Position numbers and translations under genes: made by a program
Shown here: positions 26,459 to 36,700 of the stretch, one piece after another
Position numbering within the stretch: the stretch's first letter is position 1
Layout of the letters: the number at the start of each line of letters is the position of its first letter
The notes under the pieces: model-generated
What the model was told of the DNA's origin: nothing
The model's input: the letters and a program-made list of their open reading frames with translations, nothing else
The model's database searches: none
Assembly (NCBI GenBank): GCA_934130545.1
Contig: CAKOYD010000006.1
Span: forward strand, 1 to 64,000
DNA: 64,000 bases
Direction: 5' to 3'
Origin: an uncultured Bacilli bacterium
GTDB lineage: Bacteria; Bacillota_I; Bacilli_A; RF39; UBA660

Positions 26459-27768
26459 AATTTTCTCTCCTTTCCTTTTTCTTCTTCAAGTTCTTTTACA
26501 TTTTCTTCTATGCCTTTCATTCTCTTCTCTATATCATCACATAAGACCACCTCCTCCTTCTTCACTTTTAATTCTTTTGTGATTTTATTTATTTCTTCTC
26601 TAACTAATAATTTTTCTTCTTCTGTTTTAGCTCTTTTATGTTTAATCCATAGGTTATGTCTTTTACCAATTAAATCTTGTACCTCACGATTAACTTTTTC
26701 TTTGTAAAATAAAAATTGCTCGTGAGTTTCTATTTTTTCTCTCACAAGCAATCTTGTCTGCTTTGATATTTCTTCTAACTTTGATACATCAATTCTTACA
26801 TCAGGTGGCAATATTTTTCTTGGATATTTAATTGGGTACACTTTCAAAATATAACAATAATGTTTATATAATCCATACAATCCGTGTGCTTTATTTTTCT
26901 TATATTCTTTTTCATACTTAAACTCTTGATTATATGATTCAATAAAAGGTACTCTTGGTGTATGTGTATTTTCTATTCTAGTATTTATGTTTTCAATAGA
27001 ATATTCATTTCCAAATGCTCTTTCAATTCTAATGTTTCTTTTATAATTTTTTCCTCGTACACTTAACTTGCCACTTCTCTCTTTTATCTCATATCCCATT
27101 TTTTCCATTATATTTAGAAAGTCTTTGTAAGATACTGACATACCTATTGCCTTATCTAAATCCTGTTTAGTAAATGAATAATAACTATTGTTATTAACAT
27201 ATTTTTGATAATAATTATCATAGTTTACTTTGTTTACCTTTTTATCTTTAACAACACTTAATCCATACTCTTCACATAAACTATCTGATGTTTGCCTTAA
27301 AAGTGCATAACTTTCTCTACTATCGTGATATTTCTTTCCATCTTTAAAAGATACTGAATTGATTACAAAGTGATTATGGATATGCTTACAATTTATGTGT
27401 GTACTAACTATTACTTCAAATCTATCTCCCCATAATTGTTCTGCAAGTTTTACTCCTATCAAGTGAGCTTGTGTAGGAGTAATTTCTCCCTCTTTAAAAG
27501 ATTGAAACGAATGATAACCAAGTATTCCATCTTTTTTACCATATAATTCTTTTGTAAGCATCATATCTTTATATGCTCTATGGGTAGAACAATTTAAAGC
27601 TGATACATAACATTCTTCTTCTGTTTCATATTTTAAATTATCATAATCCCTTAAATTATGTAGTTCTTGATAAACACTACTATTTTTTGTAGTCTTTTTA
27701 GGATTAGTGATATAGTCAATAACATGATCTAGTCTTTTTTCAATCTTCCAGATGCCTGTTGTTGCCAT
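26455..27768 (-). CDS. MobP-type relaxase (MobA/VirD2 family)
   Basis: 437 aa. The relaxase nicks oriT and pilots the strand. The three-histidine metal motif is HINCKHIHNHFVINS (about residue 125-140), preceded by the histidine-containing GYHSFQSFKEGEITPTQAH block. The N-terminal Tyr in HVIDYIT is a candidate for the nicking residue. The C-terminal half is coiled and highly charged. MobC and a putative oriT lie just upstream. The end overlaps the start of the PcfB-like gene. Confidence 0.93.
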   Translation of the reverse strand: MATTGIWKIEKRLDHVIDYITNPKKTTKNSSVYQELHNLRDYDNLKYETEEECYVSALNCSTHRAYKDMMLTKELYGKKDGILGYHSFQSFKEGEITPTQAHLIGVKLAEQLWGDRFEVIVSTHINCKHIHNHFVINSVSFKDGKKYHDSRESYALLRQTSDSLCEEYGLSVVKDKKVNKVNYDNYYQKYVNNNSYYSFTKQDLDKAIGMSVSYKDFLNIMEKMGYEIKERSGKLSVRGKNYKRNIRIERAFGNEYSIENINTRIENTHTPRVPFIESYNQEFKYEKEYKKNKAHGLYGLYKHYCYILKVYPIKYPRKILPPDVRIDVSKLEEISKQTRLLVREKIETHEQFLFYKEKVNREVQDLIGKRHNLWIKHKRAKTEEEKLLVREEINKITKELKVKKEEVVLCDDIEKRMKGIEENVKELEEEKGKERKL

Positions 27769-27829
27769 TGTTCCTCAATTCTAGAACATTCACTAGATAT
27801 TTTTAAACAAGAGTATAAAAATAATAATA

Positions 27830-28165
27830 TCATTTCTTGCCTGCTACATTATTATTTAAAAAATGTATCTTTAAGTTATCAATTATTTCATCAACTTTTA
27901 ATACTTCTTCTCTATATTCTCTCTCATCTATAAATCCTAATGAATGTGCTTTTCTAGTTAATTGATTGATATTATTAGATATAGACCTTAAATCTCTAAC
28001 AACTTCATAAAACTTATCATTAGGTGCTTCTTTTATTGAATTACCCAATATAAGATTTCTAACTATATCACTTTCATTCATACCACTTTTACTACATAAT
28101 TCTTTTATTGCACTTTCTTCTTCATCATTAAACCAAAAATTCTTTTTATGAGTTCTTCTTCTCAT
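27830..28165 (-). CDS. mobC: MobC-like relaxosome protein
   Basis: 111 aa. Ribbon-helix-helix N-terminus (KKNFWFNDEEESAIKELCSK), followed by the MobC signature LRSISNNINQLTRKAHSLG. It would bind oriT and help the relaxase open the strands. It sits between oriT and the relaxase gene. Confidence 0.9.
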   Translation of the reverse strand: MRRRTHKKNFWFNDEEESAIKELCSKSGMNESDIVRNLILGNSIKEAPNDKFYEVVRDLRSISNNINQLTRKAHSLGFIDEREYREEVLKVDEIIDNLKIHFLNNNVAGKK

Positions 28166-28199
28166 TATCTTTCCTTCCTTTCTTCCATAAAAAAATTAG

Positions 28200-28384
28200 T
28201 TATATTTCAAACTAACTTTGTTAATAAATTATTCTCTTCAACAAAGTAAATGTGTACTCACAAAAAAGGGTTTTAGGGTATTCCCTAATTATTAGCAAAT
28301 GTTAGGAGTACATTTGCAGTGCTGGCTAAGACATAAGTCTTAGTCTGCAACCAAGACTTCTTTTTGTTTTTTACAACAATTTTT
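28200..28384. other. Candidate oriT
   Basis: This 185-bp gap upstream of mobC holds several nested dyads: ACTTTGTT/AACAAAGT (28215-28222, 28240-28247), TGTACTC/GAGTACA (28253-28259, 28306-28312), TTAGGG/CCCTAA (28273-28278, 28283-28288) and CTAAGAC/GTCTTAG (28326-28332, 28337-28343). It is also richer in G+C than the neighbouring gaps. Position next to mobC-relaxase and this dyad density are the usual features of an origin of transfer. No nic site can be named. Confidence 0.65.
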
Positions 28385-29353
28385 CTATCTTTCTTTTATT
28401 TCATACTTACTTTTCCAATTTATTTTTTTAATTTCACATAGATAATCATTGAAATCTTTACCACTCGGTGCAGGATTATCAATTATTTTATAACTGACTG
28501 ATAAAGAAAATTGTAATGCTTTCGTTGCCAATTTTCCTGCATTGTCATTATCAAAATGTACTATTATAGTATCTATATTAGTATTATTTTTTAAAAAATT
28601 AGTTATTGTTTTAGGTACTTTACTATTCATAATGTCTTTTGAAGTTTGATAAACACCTGCTAATGATAATAAGTTTTCTTCATACCATTTTTCATTATTC
28701 ATTTCTTTTATAGTCGCATAAGATAATAAATCAATAGCACTTTCAAAAATATGTACTGTATTATTTGGTGTAATTGACTTTAATTTAAAAGAAAATGCTT
28801 TATCGCTACCATAAGCATCACACATAAAGCGACTAGCATTTGTGCCTCTAACTCCTGCATATCTAGGATTGTTTTTTTCATCATATCCTACAAAAACAAC
28901 ATTACTATGAGAGCAAGTTTGATAGATATAACCTTTATTTATACACTCATCTATAATACTCTTACTAATTCCTCTATTAGTAAGATAAGCAATCACTCTA
29001 TCATTATATTTGGATTTTTGTGGTAATACTAACTTATCTATCTTTTCTTTTTCAGTTAGTTTCTTTGTTGGTATATATCTTTTTTCAATTCCTTTTTGTT
29101 TTATTAAATGCTCTACTGCCTCTGTAAAAGAATATTCTTCAACTTGTATTAAATATTCAAGTGCATTAATACCACCAATGCCTCTAGAAAACCAATACCA
29201 TTTTCCATTGCTTATCTTTAAACTGTCGTGTGTTTGTGTGTGATAAGTTCCTCTTGCCTCATATACTAATTCATCAGAATTACAACTTTGTAGATAGGAT
29301 AATAAATCAATTTCTTTGGCTTTATTTATTTGCTCTTGTGTAAAATATGCCAT
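28385..29353 (-). CDS. Toprim primase-like protein (DUF3991/Toprim)
   Basis: 322 aa. An N-terminal CHC2-like region (residues 1-85, with the conserved GKWYWFSRGIGGINALEYL), a linker, then a Toprim domain with HIFESAIDLLSY (Glu) and IIVHFDNDNAGKLA (DxD). This family of ICE and plasmid proteins is thought to act in priming or replication of transferred DNA. Its start overlaps the stop of the preceding gene. Confidence 0.85.
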   Translation of the reverse strand: MAYFTQEQINKAKEIDLLSYLQSCNSDELVYEARGTYHTQTHDSLKISNGKWYWFSRGIGGINALEYLIQVEEYSFTEAVEHLIKQKGIEKRYIPTKKLTEKEKIDKLVLPQKSKYNDRVIAYLTNRGISKSIIDECINKGYIYQTCSHSNVVFVGYDEKNNPRYAGVRGTNASRFMCDAYGSDKAFSFKLKSITPNNTVHIFESAIDLLSYATIKEMNNEKWYEENLLSLAGVYQTSKDIMNSKVPKTITNFLKNNTNIDTIIVHFDNDNAGKLATKALQFSLSVSYKIIDNPAPSGKDFNDYLCEIKKINWKSKYEIKER

Positions 29354-30030
29354 TATCTTTCCTCTCTATCTTTTTGTTTTCTTTGTTTTTCATTTTCTTT
29401 TTTTATAATTTCATTAAGTTTTGGTAATATTTTCTCTTGAATATTATTATAAACTTCACTATCAAATGTATGAATTTCTACAAGATATTTTATTTGCTCG
29501 TTGTCTTTCATATCACAAAAAAATTCGTACATGTATTTAGCACCACCATTACCTAATATTTCCATAACTAATAAAGGACTAAAAGTTTCGCATTCTTCTA
29601 TTCTGTATTTTTCTCTTATATGATAACAAAAATCATAATAATTTAATTTTTCTAATGCATCACTAATGATTAAATATTTATCATCATTTTCACAATTTAT
29701 CATTTTATTATCAATATATTCCGTAGTTAAATCTGATATACCATCCTTTATTCTTTCTTCTATCTCATAATGTATTTCAAAGTTTTGATCATTCCAAATG
29801 TTAAATAAATAATCTAATGTATTATTTTTTTCAATTAATACCTTGATTTCGTATCTATCAAGAGTATCACTATCAAGATATAAATCTTTCAATTCTTCTT
29901 TAATATACAACTCATTAACCCTACCAACTATGTGTATTGGGTCAAGTTTTACTACATCTGCAATAAGCTTTTCATACTCTATATTTAATTTATTATTTAA
30001 TTCATTCAATAATTCTTTACTCGTTTTCAT
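29353..30030 (-). CDS. DUF3848-like hypothetical protein
   Basis: About 225 aa. The N-terminal stretch (KELLNELNNKLNIEYEKL followed by HIVGRVNELYIKEELKDLY) resembles DUF3848 of conjugative elements; the rest is acidic and helical. ATG at 30030 is chosen because GGGAGGT stands directly upstream; the longer frame lacks a binding site. The end (DREER) provides the GAGAGGAAAG site for the next gene. Function unknown. Confidence 0.65.
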   Translation of the reverse strand: MKTSKELLNELNNKLNIEYEKLIADVVKLDPIHIVGRVNELYIKEELKDLYLDSDTLDRYEIKVLIEKNNTLDYLFNIWNDQNFEIHYEIEERIKDGISDLTTEYIDNKMINCENDDKYLIISDALEKLNYYDFCYHIREKYRIEECETFSPLLVMEILGNGGAKYMYEFFCDMKDNEQIKYLVEIHTFDSEVYNNIQEKILPKLNEIIKKENEKQRKQKDREER

Positions 30031-30052
30031 TTTACCTCCCCATAAAAAAATA

Positions 30053-30397
30053 CTAACTTTCTTTGTTAGTATCTTTATTCGTATCAAAACTATCCATTCT
30101 ATTGATGGTATAAAGTATTTCTTTCTGTCCTTTAAAAAACATTGCTTCTAACTCCATATACTTTTGACTTAAAAGATTTTCAAGTATGTTTACAAGTGCT
30201 AAACATTCTTTACTGTTTAATTCATTTGGATTAATAGATTCAAACAATTTATTAACATTAGGATATTTTTTAAATAATTTTTTATTTTCTTTTTCTAATT
30301 CAATATACATCTTATTATTTTTTTTCAATTCAAGTTGTATACTAGAAACAAAATAGCCAAAATATTCATTGCAAGTTTCAAAATAACTTTTATTCAT
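30053..30397 (-). CDS. Hypothetical small helical protein
   Basis: About 114 aa, helical, charged; no domain recognised. ATG at 30397 (MNKSYFE) follows AGGAG at good spacing. It overlaps the HTH gene upstream by a few bases and ends about 20 bp before the next start. Part of the ICE replication/regulation cluster. Confidence 0.6.
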   Translation of the reverse strand: MNKSYFETCNEYFGYFVSSIQLELKKNNKMYIELEKENKKLFKKYPNVNKLFESINPNELNSKECLALVNILENLLSQKYMELEAMFFKGQKEILYTINRMDSFDTNKDTNKES

Positions 30398-30677
30398 TTT
30401 TTCTCCTATCGTCATCTTCAAATATTAATGCTGTGAAACGAACTCCTAATGCTCTTGCTATCATATCTAAAGTTTTAATTGATGGATTAGCTTGTAGTTC
30501 TTCATTTTCCAATTTTTTGACATATTCCCCTTTTTTTCCAATACATAATGCTAGTTCATCTTCGCTCATTCCACTTAAGGTTCTGTAATATCTAATATTG
30601 TGAGATATTATCTCCTTTAATTTAGCATTTGCCTTTTTAACACTTGCTTCTCTTTCTAGTCTTCTTTCACTATTCAT
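30390..30677 (-). CDS. XRE-type HTH regulator
   Basis: 95 aa. Cro/CI-type helix-turn-helix: HNIRYYRTLSGMSEDELALC, then IGKKGEYVKKLENEELQANP and IKTLDMIARALGVRFTALIF. Likely a transcriptional regulator of the element's transfer genes. It lies in the operon downstream of the giant methylase/helicase gene, 60 bp from its stop. Confidence 0.85.
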   Translation of the reverse strand: MNSERRLEREASVKKANAKLKEIISHNIRYYRTLSGMSEDELALCIGKKGEYVKKLENEELQANPSIKTLDMIARALGVRFTALIFEDDDRRKNE

Positions 30678-30739
30678 ACATAGATCTCCTTTCTAAAACA
30701 CATTATAAGGTTCTCTATTTTTTTTAACAAATGTATAAT

Positions 30740-33700
30740 TTATCTTTCTATACCTTTTTTATATATTTGCTTATTCTGTTCTAAACTATCATCATTTTCA
30801 TCTAATATTTCATTTGTCTTTTCATTCATATTAAGTAGTTTATTAACTTCATTTAATCTTGTTTGTTTTACCTTTAATTCTTCTTCTTGAATAAATGGTT
30901 TGCCAAGCTCTGCTTTTGCTTTCTCAAGCTGAATTTTAATATTTTCTAGTTCGGTAGTAGCATTTATTAAAGTTGATGATATTTCATTTAAAGCATTATC
31001 AATTCTTGTAATATTACCTAATTCACTTGTACCAAGTGAAACAACAATAGTAGAATCTCTTTTTAAAATTAAACTATACTCTTTTAAAAAGGAATAAAAC
31101 TTTAATTCCATATTAAATCCTTTATATTCTCCTATTTGTTTCGTGGCATTGGTTGTAATAGTTTTACACTTATCAATTATCTTTGCTCCTGCTAATTTTT
31201 TATCTAAATATTCTTGTCCTTCTATGATCATACCGCTAAAATTTTCTGTATTATCATAATTATCACTTAAATATTTAATATCACTTTCATAGTTTTTAAT
31301 ATTATTTTCAAGGTCTTTTATATGATTAGGATATTTCTTTTTTATTCTATCTTCTAAATCATATTGTTCATTTAGATAACTTTGTTTTAATAATTTAAGT
31401 TTGGATACTTGTGTATCAAGTTCAGTTTTTTCTATTATCAAAGGATTACCTGCAGCTAATGCTTTAATTTCTGCATAAGATAATGCTACTTCATCTATAT
31501 CTTCTGCACTCCTAACAGGTGTCTTTGAAGTCATTATTTGAGATATAAACTTTTGTTTATTTTCAACTAATTGATACAAATAAGCATCAAAAGTTTTCTC
31601 GGTGACATATCTATAAATATATACTTCTTTGTTTTGATTTCCTTGTCTTATAATTCTTCCACTTCGTTGTATCAAATCACTAGGTCGCCACGGACAATCA
31701 AGGTCATGAAGTGCAATTAACCTATCTTGGCAGTTTGTTCCTGCACCCATCTTAATTGTACTTCCCATCAAAACTCTCACTTGCCCTGATCGTACTTTTG
31801 AGAATAATGCTTGTTTTTGAAGTTCTGTATTAGCATTATGTATAAACTCTATTTCATTTTCAGGTATTCCTTTTGCTACTAATTTCTTTTTCAAGTCAGT
31901 ATAAGCGTCAAAAGTACCATCACCTTTTGGAGTGGATAAATCACAAAATACTAATTGTGCAGACTTTTTATCTTTTGTTTCCTCCCATATCTTGTAAATA
32001 TTTTGAGAGCAAACATCAATTTTACTATTTTCATAATCAGGTAACAATTCATTTATTAACCTTTGGTCTAATGCTATTTTTCTACCCTCATTAGTAATTT
32101 TAAGCATATTATCTTCTTTTGCATCTACTTCTCTATTTCTTACTTTTTCAGCTCGTTCTCCAAGAGAATTAACTAAATCTAGTTGTATTTCACTAGGTTT
32201 TATAACTACATTTTCATAGTTGGCTTTCGGTAGTGGTAAGTTAAGCGTATCAGATGTTTTAATATCTGCAATTTCTTTAAACATACTCATTAGTTCTGGT
32301 AGGTTATAAAACTTGGCAAATCTAGTTTTAGTCCTATATCCTGTACCTTCCGGTGCTAATTCTATTGCAGTTATTGTTTCACCGAAAGTAGACGCCCAAG
32401 CATCAAAATGTTGAAGTTTACTTTCAATCAATTTATCATATTGCAAGTATCTTTGCATCGTGTAGAGTTCCACCATACTATTACTAATAGGAGTACCTGT
32501 TGCGAATATAATTCCTTTTCCACCTGTGATTTCATCTAAATAACGACATTTCATAAACAAATCACTAGACTTTTGTGCCTCTGTTTGAGCAATTCCACCT
32601 ACATTTCTCATTTTAGTATAAAGATATAGATTTTTATAATAATGTGCTTCATCAACAAATAATCTATCAACACCTAATTCTTCAAAAGTGATTACATCAT
32701 CTTTTCTTCTTGTACTATTTAAAGTTTCTAATTTCTTTTCTATACCTTTTTGAGTTTTTACGAGAGCTTTAATACTAAATCTTTCTCCATCGTGTTCTTT
32801 TAAGTCTTTAATACCTTTTGATATATCTATTAACTGTTGTTCTAAAATAGCAACTTGTCTTTTAACTGACATAGGTATTTTTTCAAATTGTGAATGTCCT
32901 ATAATAACTGCATCCCACTCTCCTGTTGCTATACGAGAACAAAACTTCTTTCTATTCGCTGTTTCAAAATCTTTTTTGGTTGAAACAAGTATGTTTGCAC
33001 TAGGATAAAGTTGTAAGAACTCACTAGCAAATTGCTCTATTATATGATTAGGTACTACGAATAAACTTTTATTGCATAATCCTAATCTTTTGCTTTCCAT
33101 AGCACTTGCTACCATTTCAAATGTTTTTCCTGCACCCACCTCGTGAGCTAACAATGTATTTCCACCATACAATACTCTTGCTATGGCATTAACTTGATGT
33201 GGTCTTAATGTTATTTCAGGATTAATACCATCAAATGTTATATGACTTCCATCATACTCTCTTGGTATTATTGCATTAAACTTCTCGTTATAAAGATATG
33301 TTAGTCTTTCTCTTCTTTCTTGGTCGTTCCATATCCAATCTTGAAATGCTTGTTTTATTTTATCTTGTTTAGCTTGTGCTATTGCAGTTTCTTTCTTATT
33401 TAAAGTTGCTACTTTTTTACCTTCTTCATCATAAGAATAATCAAATATTTTTGTATCTCGTAAGTTTAGTGCATCTTCAATTAGTCTATAAGCATTTGCT
33501 CTATTCGTTCCATAAGTAGAGGTAACGGCTATTGTATTTCTATCATAATTCTTATTTTCAATATTCCATTCTCCTAACATATTAGAATAATGTGCTTTTA
33601 CATCTCGTCTAGCATAAATACTTGCATCTAATAAATCTAATATAAACTCCGTGATTATATCTTCCGGTATCCAAGTCGCACCAATTCTTACACTTATTTC

Positions 33701-36700
33701 AGTAGGTGGAATATCTTTTGGTATAACTTCTTTTAAATAATCTACATTTATTTGATAACTACTATCTTCAAATGCAAACTGTCTTGCTATCTTTAATTTC
33801 TCACGAACATTGCCTGATAAGTATTCATCTGCCGTAACCCAATTGTTAGGATTACCATACTCCGGAACTCTAAATATTTCTCCTTTTAAATCATCTAACA
33901 TCTTATCTGTATCAAGTCCACACAATTCTTGCATATATGGTATATCTACTCTTGCTTTTTCTTGCATAGATACAATTAAAGCATCTCTTGCATTTTCAAT
34001 AATTCTTTCTTTCGTTTTTGGTTTAATTGTTCGCTTTGTGAATAAATCTGCTTTTCTTTTTAGATTTCCATTTTCATCTAATATTTCAAGAGAACATAAA
34101 AGAAAATAACTTCCATCATTAGAAAACACACTAGCATTACCACGACTATTTATTAGTCCATATTTCTTGATAAAATTATCATATAAATTATTTAGTTCTT
34201 TTTGTTTATCTTCTATTTCCTCATCACTAGCATTTTCTAATTGCAAGTTAATAATTTCTCTTGTTATATCTCTCAATTTAACTAAATTTTTAACTCTATT
34301 TTTAGCAGTTTCTGATAAGTTTTGTGGGAACATACGACTATTCTCTCTATAATAAATTACATCATCTACGATAGCATAAGAAAAGTTTTTGACATTTACA
34401 TCTGCTTCAATAGATAAATCTTCATTATCAGCTATATCATCTATTTTATAATTTTTAATTTCGCCTTTAATATTTGGTATTGCATTATTAAGCATTTCTT
34501 CCAAGTTCATACCATCAATAGACACACAAGCAGGTTCTTCTCCAAAAGGTGTAGATACAAGTTTCATTTCTCCAATTACCATTTCCGGATTATCAACAAA
34601 ATATTTATTTATTTTTAAGTTGTTTTCATCTACATCAAGGTTAATCCAATCTGGCATAATATCAGTAATTGACTCTCTTTTTTGTAAGAAAATTATATCT
34701 GATGTAATAGTTGTTCCTGCACTATCTTTAAATACATTATTTGGTAATCTTATAGCACCAATTAAGTCTGCTCTACTTGCAACATATTTTCTTACATCTT
34801 CATTTCTTTTATCCATAAATCCCTGTGATGTAATAAAAGCTATAATTCCTCCTGGTCTTACTTTATCTATTGTTTTTGCAAAGAAATAATCGTGAATTAG
34901 AAAGTTTTTTCTATCATATTTTTTGTCTTTTACAGGTATATCTCCAAAAGGAACATTTCCTATGGCTACATCAAAAAAAGAATTTGAATAATTTACATCT
35001 TCAAATCCTTTAACTGCTATTGATGACTTTTGATATAACTGTCTTGCAATATTACCACTTATTATATCTTTCTCTACACCATATATTTTTAATTTATCAT
35101 TGTTAGGTATCATACCTATGAAATTCCCAATACCACAACCCGGCTCTAAAATATTACCTTTATCAAGTCCCATATTAGATAGTGCTTTATACATTGATTT
35201 TATTACTATTGGTGGAGTGTAAAATGCAGTCAGCGTTGATTCTTTTGCTTGTTCGTATTCTTCATCAGTTAGAAGTTCTTTTAATTCATAATACTCATCA
35301 GTCCATTTATCAGGATCAAATGCCTCTGATAATCCACCCCAACCAACATAATTAGAAAGTATTTCTTGTTCCTCTTTGGTGGCATATCTATTTTCTGTTT
35401 CACAATTTCTTAAAACATTTATTGCTTTAATATTGTTTCTGTATCTTTCCTTTGCAGTTCCAACACCTAAATAATCATTTGTTATCTTGTAGTTTATTCT
35501 TTCTTCTAATGGTACTTCGGGATGTAATACATAACTAACTTCTTTGGGCTTACTTTTAACAGGTATTGGTATAGTGTCTTCTTTTAAATCATCTATTATT
35601 AGAGTATTTATATCTTCTAATACTTCTTCTTTATCAATGCTTAAATCTAATACTTTATTATCAAAATTATGATAATAAACATAAATACTATCAGGTGTCA
35701 TTCTAATAGCAAAATCTTTATCTTTCTCTAACATTTTAAAAAGTTTGTTTTCTTCTATTTGTTCTTTTAATCTTAATTCACTTTCTTTATTAGTATTAAA
35801 ATAAGTAAAATTACTAGCATAATCTACATTTTTACTACTCTTTAAAGTTATTGTAAGATTTCTTTTATTAGATTTTATATGATCCCATTTCTTTAATTCT
35901 ATATTAGTAGAACTAAAACTATTTTCCCATATTGTATCTTTGGAACATTTATTAAACATATCAACAATTACATCTGCAAGTTCTTGTTCTCTTGTTGTGA
36001 ATAATGATAGTTGTTCTTTTTCGTTAGTTTTTATCTTTATTTTTTCTTTTTCAGTTGGTAATTTATCATCTTGTTTCTCATATTTATATGCATACTCTTT
36101 TAATCTAATATAGTCTTTTTCTTCAATTAAATCAGGTATGTTATCTTCATAAACAAATACTTCATCAAATAAGAAGTCATAAAACTCTTTACCATACCAA
36201 ACTACTTCATCATCCATAGCAATAATATTGCCATTATCATCATACATTAACTCAATATCATCTATCTTATATTTATTAAGTACGTCATAAAGTAAACCAA
36301 TTTCTCCGGCATTTTTATCATACATATAAATCATAGAAGAAAATTCATCATTAAATATTTGATCTAACTTATCAAATAAAGCATCTACTGATATTCCTTT
36401 GTTAAACCAATCAGCTTCTACTATCTCATTTTCCCAAGTGTCTTCACTTGTTCTTGTTCCTAACTCTACTGTTGCTATTCCATCTATGTAATGAAGTTCT
36501 ACACAATATAAATTAGTTTTAACTCTTGCTACTGTAAAGGAATTATTATTATCTAATTCTTCTAAATTAGTTATTAGTTCACTTTCAACAATATTTTTTC
36601 TACTATCTGAAAAAAGAATACTGTTATTAGTATTCTCTTGTTCTAATTGAAGACTACTTCTTTCAACACTATTTCCTCTGCTATATTCTTCAAGTTGTTC

